NCBI GenBank assembly: GCA_045106855.1
Contig: JBGCFI010000007.1
Location: forward strand, 196,848 to 260,847
Direction: 5' to 3'
DNA from: Granulosicoccus sp045106855
GTDB lineage: Bacteria; Pseudomonadota; Gammaproteobacteria; Granulosicoccales; Granulosicoccaceae
Length of the DNA stretch: 64,000 nt
The translations under genes were made by a program, and so were the position numbers. Positions 8,763 through 17,826 of the stretch are shown here, in pieces. The notes below the pieces were generated by a model, which was not told the DNA's origin, did no database searches, and saw only the letters and a program-made list of their open reading frames with translations. The stretch's first letter is position 1. Every line of letters begins with the position of its first letter.

Positions 8763-10544
8763 TCAGGAAACCTGTTGTGGTCGCATGTCGCTCTTGCTGA
8801 TACCTGCGACTTTGTTAGGCGCTTTCATCGCATCGCGACGGAACGGCTCGCCTAATTCCTGATTAAGAACAACTTCAATAAACGTTGTGACATTATCATT
8901 CATCTGTTCTTTAACAGCTGTAGTCAATGCCTCTGATAACTCGTCGGTGTTATGGACCTTTACACCTTTCAGGCCACAGGCATCGGCGATTTTCGCATAT
9001 TCAACACCCTGATTGAGTTCCGTACCGACAAAATTGTCGTCGTACCATAATGTGGTGTTGCGCTTTTCAGCACCCCACTGGTAATTGCGGAAAATAACCA
9101 TGGTGATAGGTGGCCAGTCATTACGTCCGCATGCAGTCATCTCATTCATGGAAATACCAAAAGCTCCATCACCGGCAAATCCTACGACTGGAACATCCGG
9201 ACAACCAATTTTGGCACCGAGAATAGCTGGTAGACCATAACCGCAAGGGCCGAACAGACCGGGTGCTAGATATTTGCGTCCTTTCTCGAAGGTTGGGTAC
9301 GCGTTTCCGATGGCACAGTTGTTACCTATGTCACTGGATATGATGACGTCTTCAGGTAGGGAATCGCGAATTGCCAGCCAGGCATTTCGTGGTGACATGC
9401 GATCAGGCTCGCGTTTACGAGCGCGCTCGTTCCAGTCAATACCCGGATCGTTGTCCTCCTCGTGCTCCATCGATACAAGCTCTTGCGCCCAGCGATCTTT
9501 AGTGTGCTTTATTTCGCTACGACGTTCCGCTCGTCCAGCATCGCCAGCGGTCGCGCTGATTTTCGCTAGAAGTTCTTGCGCGACATATTTCGCATCTCCT
9601 TGAATGGCTACATCGACACGCTTGGTCAATCCGATTCTGTCTGCGTTGATATCTACCTGGATCAATTTGGCGTTTGTCGGCCAGTAGTCGATGCCGTACC
9701 CCGGCAAGGTTGAAAACGGGTTGAGACGTGTTCCCAGCGCGAGCACGACGTCCGCCTTGGCGATCAGTTGCATGGCTGCTTTTGAACCGTTGTAGCCCAA
9801 AGGTCCGACTGAGAGCTCATGAGAACCTGGAAATGCATCGTTGTGCTGGTAATTACAGCAAACAGGGGAGTCGAGTTTTTCCGCTAACGCAGCAGATGCC
9901 TCTATGGCTCCACCGATAACGACACCAGCTCCGTTCAACAAGACAGGAAACTGTGCTTCGGAGAGAAGCTTGGCTGCCGCGTCGATTGCAGAGGCACCCC
10001 CTCTGGGACGCTCAAGTCGTACCACTTGAGGTAACTCGATATCTATGACCTGAGTCCAGTAGTCTCTGGGAATATTGATCTGGGCTGGTCCTGACAAACG
10101 CCATGCTTGTTCAATAACGCGATTAAGGACTTCTGCAATCCGTGATGGATCCCTGACTTCTTCCTGATAGGCAACCATATCTTCAAACAGGGCCATCTGC
10201 TTGATTTCCTGAAATCCACCCTGGCCAATGCTTTTGTTGGCAGCCTGAGGTGTTACCAGCAGTAGCGGCGTGTGATTCCAGTACGCAGTTTTAACCGGTG
10301 TTACAAAATTCGTTATGCCCGGGCCATTTTGCGCGATTGCCATGGACATTTTTCCAGTGGCGCGGGTGTATCCATCTGCGCTCATGCCGGCGTTACACTC
10401 GTGGGCACAATCCCAGAACTTTACGCCAGCCTCAGGGAAGAGGTCGGAAATGGGCATCATCGCTGATCCAATGATCCCGAAGGCATGTTCGATTCCGTGC
10501 ATCTGAAGAACCTTGATGAAGGCCTCTTCGGTAGTCATCTTCAA
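8763..10544 (-). CDS. xsc: Sulfoacetaldehyde acetyltransferase
   Basis: Thiamine-diphosphate enzyme (EC 2.3.3.15) converting sulfoacetaldehyde plus phosphate to acetyl phosphate and sulfite, the desulfonation step of taurine, isethionate and related C2-sulfonate degradation. The protein matches Xsc end to end: EEAFIKVLQMHGIEHAFGII, SAMMPISDLFPEAG, the ThDP glutamate region AHECNAGMSADGYTRATG, and the C-terminal ThDP domain with VGFAGDGAFGISMNEMTACG and NYQWGAEKRN. I chose TTG at 10544: it gives the family N-terminus MKMTTEEAF and has GGAG (10554-10557) 9 nt upstream. The alternatives are ATG at 10538 or TTG at 10562. No phosphotransacetylase, sulfite exporter or sulfonate transporter adjoins it, which is unusual, since xsc is often followed by pta. 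Confidence 0.95.
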   Translation of the reverse strand: MKMTTEEAFIKVLQMHGIEHAFGIIGSAMMPISDLFPEAGVKFWDCAHECNAGMSADGYTRATGKMSMAIAQNGPGITNFVTPVKTAYWNHTPLLLVTPQAANKSIGQGGFQEIKQMALFEDMVAYQEEVRDPSRIAEVLNRVIEQAWRLSGPAQINIPRDYWTQVIDIELPQVVRLERPRGGASAIDAAAKLLSEAQFPVLLNGAGVVIGGAIEASAALAEKLDSPVCCNYQHNDAFPGSHELSVGPLGYNGSKAAMQLIAKADVVLALGTRLNPFSTLPGYGIDYWPTNAKLIQVDINADRIGLTKRVDVAIQGDAKYVAQELLAKISATAGDAGRAERRSEIKHTKDRWAQELVSMEHEEDNDPGIDWNERARKREPDRMSPRNAWLAIRDSLPEDVIISSDIGNNCAIGNAYPTFEKGRKYLAPGLFGPCGYGLPAILGAKIGCPDVPVVGFAGDGAFGISMNEMTACGRNDWPPITMVIFRNYQWGAEKRNTTLWYDDNFVGTELNQGVEYAKIADACGLKGVKVHNTDELSEALTTAVKEQMNDNVTTFIEVVLNQELGEPFRRDAMKAPNKVAGISKSDMRPQQVS

Positions 10545-10795
10545 AGTGCAATACTCCTGCAAGTTTGGTGGGTGGCTGAATACTTACGTAGTGCGCGAAT
10601 GATAGTGCTGAAAGCGCCTGTGCGGAAGAGCTACTCTTGGTACAACGTTATACGGCGTGTGGCACCAGCGTTAGTGGTGTGTTACGGGTCGCCGAAACGT
10701 TTGGCTGCCCCGGATAGACCGGCATCGACAATTTAGTACCTAAAATTCAGCAAAAGCGTCAAATAGACGACTAAAATTTGCATTACGCGAGTATT

Positions 10796-10825
10796 TGCCT
10801 CAGGAGCCGGCTTATTCCTGAGGCA
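10796..10825. repeat. Perfect 10-bp inverted repeat overlapping the end of the following minus-strand gene
   Basis: TGCCTCAGGA (10796-10805) pairs with TCCTGAGGCA (10816-10825) across a 10-nt loop. The stop codon of the minus-strand lipoprotein gene (10812-10814) lies in the loop. No T-run follows on either strand, so it is at best a non-canonical terminator or mRNA-stabilising hairpin. Confidence 0.5.
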
Positions 10826-11492
10826 CTCTCACGAATTCCCTGTCTTCTGCATCGGTAAAAGCGACGATTCCGAACTGCCTGGCAATCACAATTTGTGCGA
10901 TGTGGTTGATGGATTCACCGGGTTCCTCGACGCTATCCGGGGTTAGGTCAACGGAGTTGACGCGAACCACATCTTCATAGGATTGACCACCGATTTCCTC
11001 AAACTCCAGCTCGGCATCGAGATAGATGACGCGTAACGGGTCTGTTGAGGCTCGGGTTCTTTCTATGCTGATATCGGCCAGATAGCTTCCTACCAACTCC
11101 GTGCCTGCCGGGGCCTCAACGCGATGGTCGATCAATAGCGCTTCATCCGCCGAGTCGAGCAGCAGCTGTTCTTGCTGGGTGTAGATACTCGTCAATGCCA
11201 AAGTGCCATCGGATGCCTCTAGGCGGACTCTTGCTGTTAGCCCGCAGACTACGTCCTCGTCGTTACTGGACCCGTCCGTGCCGAGAAACGGAGAATTCAG
11301 CACAGGCTTTTGTCGCACGAAATTCATCATGGTTCCGTCGGACCTCATGAAAGTGACGGTACCCTCGGTTGCATCAGATTGCCACTGTGAGAACTCAGGA
11401 TGATCGAATATTTCGCAGTCTCGTTCGGAAACAGCGTCGCATGCCGTAAGAATAAACGCGATAGCAGGTAAGCTTGGGAGGTAACTTTTCAC
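10812..11492 (-). CDS. Hypothetical lipoprotein
   Basis: I do not recognise this 226-residue protein. It has a lipoprotein signal peptide with lipobox LTAC (Cys18), preceded by a lysine and a hydrophobic stretch. The mature part is acidic and looks beta-rich, with segments such as GTVTFMRSDGTMMNFV, DGTLALTSIYTQ and RVIYLDAELEFEEIGG. No catalytic motif is apparent. Cys residues at CDAVSERDCEIF near the N-terminus could form a disulfide. It is divergent from the Gfo/Idh gene at 11528 (35 bp apart) and upstream of xsc on the same strand, with about 270 bp between. Likely an envelope protein anchored in a membrane; function unknown. Confidence 0.75.
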   Translation of the reverse strand: MKSYLPSLPAIAFILTACDAVSERDCEIFDHPEFSQWQSDATEGTVTFMRSDGTMMNFVRQKPVLNSPFLGTDGSSNDEDVVCGLTARVRLEASDGTLALTSIYTQQEQLLLDSADEALLIDHRVEAPAGTELVGSYLADISIERTRASTDPLRVIYLDAELEFEEIGGQSYEDVVRVNSVDLTPDSVEEPGESINHIAQIVIARQFGIVAFTDAEDREFVRVPQE

Positions 11493-11527
11493 GATAAATC
11501 CATGGATTCAATAGAGGATATGATGGC

Positions 11528-12586
11528 ATGAAAAAACGAATTGCGGTTGTTGGAGCCGGACTGATTGGACGGCGACACGCTGAGGCAATTCTCAACACTC
11601 GATCGGCATCGCTGGGAGCACTGGTAGACCCCGATCCTCACACTGCTGTTTTGGCCGCGCAATACAATACCGTGTGCCTCGAATCCCTTGATAGTCTGCT
11701 CGACGCCAAAATTGCCGACGGAATTGTACTCTCGACACCGAATCAGCAGCACGTTCCTCAGGCTCTGGCATGCATCGAGGCCAAGATCCCTGTGCTCGTC
11801 GAAAAACCGCTCGCCATCGATTTATCAGGTGCCATATCCATTGTACGGGCGAGTGATGCAGCATCGGTGCCTGTGCTCACTGGTCATCACAGACGGCACA
11901 ACCCGCTGGTGGTAAAGGCCCGGCAGATGATCAGCGAAGGCCAGCTGGGAACAATAACCGCGGCCCAGGCGACTACCTGGTTCTACAAACCGGATGAATA
12001 CTTCGATGTCCCCTGGCGCACCAGACCCGGGGCAGGTCCTGTTTATATCAATCTTATTCATGATGTCGATATGTTGAGACATCTGTGCGGCGAGGTGATT
12101 CAGGTACAAGCCATGGAGTCACGCATGGTGCGTGAAAATGAAGTGGAGGATACCTGCGTTATTCTTATGCGTTTTGCTGATGGTGCATTGGGTACATTAA
12201 GTGTATCGGATTGCACAGCATCGCCCTGGAGTTGGGAACTAACGGCGCGTGAAAACCCAGCCTATCCCGTTACCAGTGAACTTTGTTATCAGATAGGCGG
12301 TACTCACGGATCACTGGCATTACCGGATTTGTCATTGTGGCAGCATCCGCAGAAGCGCAGTTGGTGGGAGCCCATCAGCGCAAGGCGCGTCCCTTTTGCA
12401 GTCGCAGATCCGCTTGTCAGACAAATTGATCAGTTTGTCAGTGTTATTTGTGGTGAGCAGTCGCCGTTGGTCAGCGCGCGAGATGGCATGCTTAATCAGC
12501 AGGTCATCGAGGCGATAAAACGCTCGGCTAGTGAGCGCCGTCTGGTGGATATCAGCATGGATCCGGAAGATCCGTCGTCTGTTTAA
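11528..12586 (+). CDS. Gfo/Idh/MocA family oxidoreductase
   Basis: NAD(P)-dependent oxidoreductase of 352 residues, acting on a sugar, polyol or related hydroxy compound in the cytoplasm. The N-terminal Rossmann fold starts immediately (RIAVVGAGLIGRRHAEAIL). The family EKP motif follows as PVLVEKPLAIDLSGAI. The C-terminal alpha/beta domain contains the conserved GPVYINLIHDVDMLRHLCGE, with the usual Asp-His catalytic pair region (IHDVD). Substrate is not deducible. The stop overlaps the end of the convergent DUF1028 gene by 4 bp. Confidence 0.92.
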   Translation: MKKRIAVVGAGLIGRRHAEAILNTRSASLGALVDPDPHTAVLAAQYNTVCLESLDSLLDAKIADGIVLSTPNQQHVPQALACIEAKIPVLVEKPLAIDLSGAISIVRASDAASVPVLTGHHRRHNPLVVKARQMISEGQLGTITAAQATTWFYKPDEYFDVPWRTRPGAGPVYINLIHDVDMLRHLCGEVIQVQAMESRMVRENEVEDTCVILMRFADGALGTLSVSDCTASPWSWELTARENPAYPVTSELCYQIGGTHGSLALPDLSLWQHPQKRSWWEPISARRVPFAVADPLVRQIDQFVSVICGEQSPLVSARDGMLNQQVIEAIKRSASERRLVDISMDPEDPSSV

Positions 12587-13260
12587 CGGTCCCCGGCGAC
12601 ACCATAGCTGGGTGCATTCGCTGGGTTTATTGCGCGATTCAGGTAATCAATCATCTGCGGTTCGTAGGCCGTCCACAGATGTCGCAGTTGTGCCGTGGGA
12701 TCCGTGTCGTGCCAGTCAATTCTCAGGTCAACCAGGGCAAACGGCATCTTGTCGACTACTTTCAAGGCCGCGGAATGTACGGGTCCTTCTTCACCTCCTG
12801 CCTCAATGCCAGCTTCAAGCGCTGCCAGCAGGCGCTCTGCCAGGTGCGCTTCAGGTAGGGCATTGAACGCCTTTGTCATCTGAGTGGGCACGTGGTCGTT
12901 ACTTAACAGATTTCCTGCCGCTATACAGTTGCTTGCCTGGTGCGATGCATGTATGCCAAGTATATGGGAGCCGGTGAAATGTGAGGTCGTACCATTGCGG
13001 TCGATAGCGGTTAATTGCCGGTAATCGATGTGTTCACGGCCTTGGATTACGTGGTTAATAGCGCTTGTTGCGTCGTCTCCCAGGGCGAGTCTGTCGAGTA
13101 CCAGATTGGCAAGATCCGGGTCTGTGATGTTCTGAGTGGCGACAGCTCCAGTACCTGCGCGAGCGTGCGGACAACGTGAACCCACACAGATTGACGACGT
13201 TGCGATAGCGACACCGAACATACCTGTGCGATCGCATCGTCCAGTTATTGAGAACGTCAT
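12583..13260 (-). CDS. DUF1028 domain-containing protein (putative Ntn-hydrolase-like)
   Basis: 225-residue protein of the DUF1028 family. It begins with the family N-terminus TFSITGRCDRTGMFGVAIAT, followed by CPHARAGTGAVATQNITDP. Members resemble N-terminal nucleophile hydrolases and are often found beside peptide transporters, RidA proteins and amino-acid catabolic genes; no activity is firmly established. NCIAAGNLL and AALEAGIEAGGEEGPVHSAAL are conserved family segments. The C-terminus has an extra WHDTDPTAQLRHLWTAYEPQ segment typical of the group. Nearby are two RidA proteins and an AcnX gene, consistent with amino-acid or imine metabolism. Convergent with the Gfo/Idh gene, 4-bp overlap. 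Confidence 0.88.
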   Translation of the reverse strand: MTFSITGRCDRTGMFGVAIATSSICVGSRCPHARAGTGAVATQNITDPDLANLVLDRLALGDDATSAINHVIQGREHIDYRQLTAIDRNGTTSHFTGSHILGIHASHQASNCIAAGNLLSNDHVPTQMTKAFNALPEAHLAERLLAALEAGIEAGGEEGPVHSAALKVVDKMPFALVDLRIDWHDTDPTAQLRHLWTAYEPQMIDYLNRAINPANAPSYGVAGDR

Positions 13261-13347
13261 GCTGAAATCCTGTTGACAGTGGTTATCGAAGTTGTTTGCA
13301 TGCTTTGCGGCAGGCCTATTCAGATGAGGAGGTGCTGTACGCAGACA

Positions 13348-13764
13348 CTAATCGGGTATGACGGCTGTCACTTCAATTTCAACTACCCATTCAGGGCGGG
13401 CAAGTGCTGAGACAACCAGCCCCGTGGACACAGGGTAAACGCCTTTCAACCATTTTCCCATCTCCCGGTATACGTCCTCGCGATAACGTATATCGGTTAG
13501 ATACACCACGACGCGACAAATGGAGGCGAGGGTTGCCCCGGATTCCTTGAGTAACATCTCAATATTTTGCATGGCTTTTTTTGTTTGCAAAGCGGCGTCT
13601 CCGACATGCAGGGTTTCGCGAGTGTCCAGGTCTTGGGAGATCTGGCCGCGTAGAAAAACCATGGTGCCCTTGGCAACGACTGCCTGGCACAGATCATTGT
13701 CAAGTTTTTGTTCTGGGTAGGTGTCTTTGGTATTGAATGGTCTGATTCGCTTGTGCAAAGTCAT
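13348..13764 (-). CDS. RidA/YjgF/YER057c/UK114 family protein
   Basis: Likely enamine/imine deaminase of 138 residues, which hydrolyses reactive 2-aminoacrylate-type or other enamines in the cytoplasm. The start at 13764 gives MTLHKRIRPFN; a longer frame up to 13956 is open but its translation looks non-coding. RidA features: VVAKGTMVFLRGQISQDLDT, the trimer-core region GDAALQTKKAMQNIEMLLKE, SICRVVVYLTDIRYREDVY, and the C-terminal RPEWVVEIEVTAVIPD. The catalytic arginine common to canonical RidA (R in CRVxVYL) is present; the acidic end is EIEVTAV. It is in the same orientation as the DUF1028 gene (87 bp downstream) and may be co-transcribed with it. Confidence 0.88.
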   Translation of the reverse strand: MTLHKRIRPFNTKDTYPEQKLDNDLCQAVVAKGTMVFLRGQISQDLDTRETLHVGDAALQTKKAMQNIEMLLKESGATLASICRVVVYLTDIRYREDVYREMGKWLKGVYPVSTGLVVSALARPEWVVEIEVTAVIPD

Positions 13765-14002
13765 GAGATTGTGTTTTTCGTGTATGTGGAGCGAGTTTGC
13801 GATGCGCACAATTAGAGTTGTGATTCTCCCCGTTGTTGCAGCCAAGCGCAACAACGGTTGAGAACCACGAAAACACGAGGAATATTCAGAGTCATTTCTT
13901 GCTCTCGCTGTACTTGCATTTTCATGGCGTAAATGGTTTGGTCCACTGGACCGCAAGTTTGTTTATGATGAGGCTATCAGCGTGTATGAGAAATGCCAGT
14001 AG

Positions 14003-14647
14003 ATGTCAATATTCCTTGACCATGTATTTATACTGACTGATCCGGGCGCTGAGGTTGGTCGTCGTCTGTCCGACCTAGGCATTATCGAAGGACCAGCAAA
14101 TACTCATCCCGGGCAGGGTACTGCCAACAGGCGATACTTCTTTAAAGGGTTTACCATTGAGTTGTTATTTATCAATGATAGAGAAGAGGCATTAAACGGA
14201 ACGGGTCGTGTACTGGATCTTGTTAATCGCATGTCAGATTCAATGGCCAGTCCGTTTGGAATTGTTGTTCGTGAATCGAACAAGGAAAGTACACCCGGGT
14301 TTCCCAATTGGCAGTATTTTCCTGACTATTTTCATGGAAAACTATGTTTTCATGTGGGCGAAAATTCAGGACAACACACTGAACCACTGTGTATTTGCAT
14401 GCCACCATCATTGGCGAAGGCATCTTCCATACCTGCGGAATATGCCAATCCGGATTGGCAGTTAAGTGCTTTGGATATTAATCTACCCGGTGAGCAAGCA
14501 TCGAAAACGCTACAGCATTTCTCTGCTGTCCCTATGGTTAGATTCAATTTCGGAAAACAGCATCACATGCACATGACGTTTAATCATGGTGCTGCCGGTT
14601 TGTCGGAAAATCTTGGCCCTGATTTGCCATTGACCCTGGCGTGGTGA
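14003..14647 (+). CDS. VOC superfamily (glyoxalase-like) protein
   Basis: 214-residue protein with the opening beta-alpha-beta of the vicinal oxygen chelate fold: LDHVFILTDPGAEVGRRLSD, then GTANRRYFFKGFTIELLFI. This matches glyoxalase-like-domain proteins of unknown substrate. A possible metal ligand is His7 (DHVF) with Glu in IELLF. The second half (WQLSALDINLPG, HHMHMTFNHG) may complete the fold. No enzyme assignment can be made. It is flanked by RidA (divergent, about 240 bp) and a HAD phosphatase (convergent, 13 bp). The start ATG at 14003 has no strong ribosome-binding site. Confidence 0.75.
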   Translation: MSIFLDHVFILTDPGAEVGRRLSDLGIIEGPANTHPGQGTANRRYFFKGFTIELLFINDREEALNGTGRVLDLVNRMSDSMASPFGIVVRESNKESTPGFPNWQYFPDYFHGKLCFHVGENSGQHTEPLCICMPPSLAKASSIPAEYANPDWQLSALDINLPGEQASKTLQHFSAVPMVRFNFGKQHHMHMTFNHGAAGLSENLGPDLPLTLAW

Positions 14648-14660
14648 TTATCTAAAAGAG

Positions 14661-15380
14661 TCAGCATTTTCTGGGTCTTAGTCTGGGCAGTAAATCGGAA
14701 AGTTCCTCGAATGAGTCGATAATGGCATCTGGACGTTCGTTACCGGTAAGCATCGTAACAGCCAGCCCGTGGTTATATCCGTAGCTTACGGCGATCACCG
14801 AAAAGTCGGCAGCTCGCGCTGCGAGGATATCCGAAATAGAGTCACCGATAAGCAGGCAACGTGAGGGTGTTGTGTTAGTCAGTCTGGATGCCTCTAGCAA
14901 GGCTTCAGGGTGCGGTTTTTTGTGCCTGACATCATCCCCTGCAATATGGTGGCTGAAATGTCTGTCTATTCCCAGTGCTTTTAGAAGAGGGCGAGAGAAG
15001 CGTCCTGCCTTGTTGGTGACACAAACCATCGGTAATTCAAGAGTGGTCAACCACAGAAGGCCACTCTCGACTCCAGGGTACAGGTTTGATGCACTCCCAT
15101 TGGTGTCGTCATAGGCTGACAAAAAGGCGTCCATTGCCGGGCTGAATATGTCCGCTGAAGCTTCTTTGTTCATCGACCCTGTGAGTGCTCGATGTACTAA
15201 CTTTTCGATACCGTTGCCTACCCAGTGGCGCACATCCTCAAGTGTTGCGGGTTGATGATTCATTAGCGTTTGCATGCGCACCACCGCAGCATGCAAATCG
15301 CCTGCGGAATCGACAAGAGTTCCGTCAAGATCAATGGCAATCATGTCAATCGTTTGCATAGTCGATGATATGTCCTGCAT
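14661..15380 (-). CDS. HAD family hydrolase, phosphoglycolate phosphatase-like
   Basis: 239 residues with all four HAD motifs: I, IDLDGTLVDSAGDL (nucleophile and acid aspartates); II, CVTNKAG; III, KKPHPEAL with the conserved lysine; IV, LIGDSISDILAAR. The cap domain lies between motifs I and II (LVHRALTGSMNKE). Length and VDSAGDL fit Gph-type 2-phosphoglycolate phosphatases, but HAD substrate prediction from sequence is unreliable. ATG at 15380 or the internal ATG codons encoding MQTIDMIAIDL could start the protein. Convergent with the VOC gene and divergent from the RidA gene at 15533. Confidence 0.87.
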   Translation of the reverse strand: MQDISSTMQTIDMIAIDLDGTLVDSAGDLHAAVVRMQTLMNHQPATLEDVRHWVGNGIEKLVHRALTGSMNKEASADIFSPAMDAFLSAYDDTNGSASNLYPGVESGLLWLTTLELPMVCVTNKAGRFSRPLLKALGIDRHFSHHIAGDDVRHKKPHPEALLEASRLTNTTPSRCLLIGDSISDILAARAADFSVIAVSYGYNHGLAVTMLTGNERPDAIIDSFEELSDLLPRLRPRKC

Positions 15381-15532
15381 AGAGGTTTATGGAACGTCAG
15401 CCTGTTTTATGGCTGTGCCTGGTATGCAAGCCTGTGAAAGTACTGATTGTCAGAAACAGGGATCGTCTCTTGCGGTATCTCTGGTGTAGACTCCGAGTTT
15501 ATATTTTAAATCACTGTAAGGGTTGACGACGC

Positions 15533-15877
15533 ATGGCAATTGAAAGAAAAGGAACAAACGAGCGTAGTAGCAAAATCGTCATTCACAATGGGGTCGTGTA
15601 TTTAAGTGGTCAGGTCGGTGACGGTGAAACGGTTACCGAACAAGCTGTCGATTGTCTGGGACGTGTTGATACCTTGTTGGCTGAAGTTGGTTCATCACGG
15701 GAACAAATGCTGCAGGCAACCGTCTGGCTGTCCGATATGAGTTACTTTGCCGAATTCAATAAAGTCTGGAATGACTGGGTTCCCAGCGGACATGCGCCTG
15801 CCAGAGCCTGTGGAGAGGCAAAGCTTGCACGCGAGATTCTAAAAGTGGAGGTCATTGTCACAGCTGCGCTGAATTGA
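15533..15877 (+). CDS. RidA family protein (second paralogue)
   Basis: 114-residue RidA/YjgF-type protein, distinct from the one at 13.4 kb. Features: IVIHNGVVYLSGQVGDGETV, the trimer helix QAVDCLGRVDTLLAEVG, QATVWLSDMSYFAEFNKVW, and PARACGEAKLAREILKVEV. It is the short type often encoded with catabolic operons. Canonical RidA has RxxVxL in the second motif; here the residue before ATVWL is glutamine, so it may not be a classical imine deaminase. About 100 bp upstream of the aconitase-X gene on the same strand, suggesting joint function on an imine or enamine intermediate. Confidence 0.9.
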   Translation: MAIERKGTNERSSKIVIHNGVVYLSGQVGDGETVTEQAVDCLGRVDTLLAEVGSSREQMLQATVWLSDMSYFAEFNKVWNDWVPSGHAPARACGEAKLAREILKVEVIVTAALN

Positions 15878-15975
15878 CACTTGTAGCAGCTCCTTTTATA
15901 CATGTGGACAATCACCATATCGTTGAGAAGTCTACACCTCTGTCAGAATGAACAACCCGGAACCGCTTGGCGCCC

Positions 15976-17684
15976 ATGACCAATAAGTCGAAATATCGGA
16001 GATTACAATCGGTTTCCTGATACAGAATTTTGACAACAGCGGCACCCTGCTGGTGTGTGACGTTGCGCTGAGTTTCTGGGGTGGTGTTCATCCCCAGACG
16101 GGTGTAATTGTCGATGCGCATCATCCGCAATGTGGTGAAAGCGTGGCCGGTCGGGTGGTGATGATGCCTTCATCACGGGGTTCGTGTACCGGAAGTGCAG
16201 TTCTTCTGGGTCTTGCGCTTACTGGTAAAGCGCCCGCTGCGTTTGTATTCCGTGAAGCAGAAGATGTTTTGACGCTTGGCGCTGTAGTCAGCAACACCCT
16301 GTATGGGTCCTCAATTGCGGTGATCAGACTCGATGAACAAAGCTACGGCAAGGTGGCGCAAGAGTCGCTCGCTCAGGTGCAGAACAACATACTGATTGCT
16401 GGTGATATTTCTATTCCGTTGCGCCATCTGGAGGAGAGTTCGTTGAGGTTATCATCACGCGATCAGAAAATGCTGGATGGTGATGAAGGCAAAGCACTTC
16501 AGATTGCCATGAGCACCATCTGCACAATGGGGCGGGTTCATAATGCTCAATCTCTGATTGATATAACACGCGTTCACATTGATGGATGCATTTATGCAAG
16601 TCCAGCCAATCTCACATTTGCCCAAACCGTCAGGCAGCATGGCGGCCAGGTCTGCGTTCCCACAACGATGAATGCAATCTCTGTAGATTATGCCAATTGG
16701 CGAAAACAAGGGATTGCCGATGATTTCGGTATGCCTGCGCAGGCTTTGGCCGACGCATATGTAGCAATGGGTGCCGAGCCCAGCTTCACATGTGCCCCCT
16801 ATTTGCGCGCAGACAAACCGGTTTTGGGTGAACCTGTTGCCTGGGCAGAATCTAACGCTGTTGTGTACGCTAACTCAGTGCTTGGCGCACGAACAAACAA
16901 ACACCCGGATTTTCTCGATCTTTTTATCGCATTGACCGGACGCGCGCCCGATGTGGGTATGTACGAAGTCGAGTCACGTCAGCCTTCTCTGGTAATTAAT
17001 GTTGAATGGCTACCGGGTGCTGACGAGTCCTTCTGGCCTTTGCTCGGCTGGATTTCCGGTCAGCTCTCCCCTGAAGGAATCCCGTTGTTGCGGGGACTAA
17101 GCGATAGCCAGCCTGGCGATGATGATCTCAAGGCACTTTGTGCCGCATTTGGGACTACCTCTGGCGCACCGATGTTACATATTGAAGGTATAACGCCAGA
17201 AGCCGCAGCATTCGCAGACTGTTCTTTACCGGATAGCTTGGTGTGTCGCGACGATTTCCATCGCGCATGGTCTAAATTCAATAGATCCCAACAAGCTGTT
17301 GATCTCATCGCTCTGGGAAGTCCGCATTTGTCGGCTAAGGAATGTCTATTATTTGCTCAATTGATGGAAGGTCGGTCGATCGCGGAGGAGGTCGATGTGA
17401 TCATGACCATTGGTCGCGATATTCTTAATGAAGTTGAACAGTCCGGTGTACTTGCTCAACTCGAAGCACTTGGCGCTCAGATTGTTCCGGATATTTGCTG
17501 GTGCTCCATATCCCGGCCATTGTTTCCTGTCAATGCCCGCACGGTCATGACTAACTCAGGTAAGTATGCGCACTACGGACCGGGTTTGTCCGGGTGTGAA
17601 GTACTGTTTGGTAGTTTGTCGGATTGTGCAGATACAGCCACAACTGGACGACCACCTGATACACCGCCTCAATGGATGGGCTAG
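15976..17684 (+). pseudogene. Aconitase X (AcnX), fused small-large subunit type; apparent 1-base frameshift near the 5' end
   Basis: AcnX proteins are Fe-S dehydratases such as cis-3-hydroxy-L-proline dehydratase. The reading frame from GTG 16053 (543 residues) contains the DUF126 small domain (LSFWGGVHPQTGVIVDAHHP, then SSRGSCTGSAVLLGLALTGK) followed by the DUF521 large domain (SSRDQKMLDGDEGKA, CVPTTMNAISVDYANW, CAPY). However, the small domain begins before 16053: codons from 15987 read FLIQNFDNSGTLLVCDVA in frame, with no ATG, GTG or TTG before the stop at 15984-15986. ATG at 15976, one frame over, encodes MTNKSKYRRLQSVS and stops at 16018. Adding one T to the TTT run at 16013-16015 joins both frames into a normal 569-residue protein. 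So either a real one-base deletion or a sequence error. GTG 16053 would yield a truncated small domain. Confidence 0.8.
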
Positions 17685-17826
17685 CCAATGCTTGAATGAT
17701 TCCTGCCCTGAAGGCGGTGAAAACAGACAACAATCTAGCGTAAATCCCGCACGTTCCCAAGTCCGAAAATTCGCTTATCGAGTTTAGACGCGTGAGTAAA
17801 TAAACAGACCTTTGGATTGATGGCGC

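Noticed and set aside
13765..13956. N-terminal extension of the RidA gene at 13.4 kb
   Set aside because: The extra 64 residues do not resemble RidA N-termini, and the normal-length protein starts at ATG 13764.
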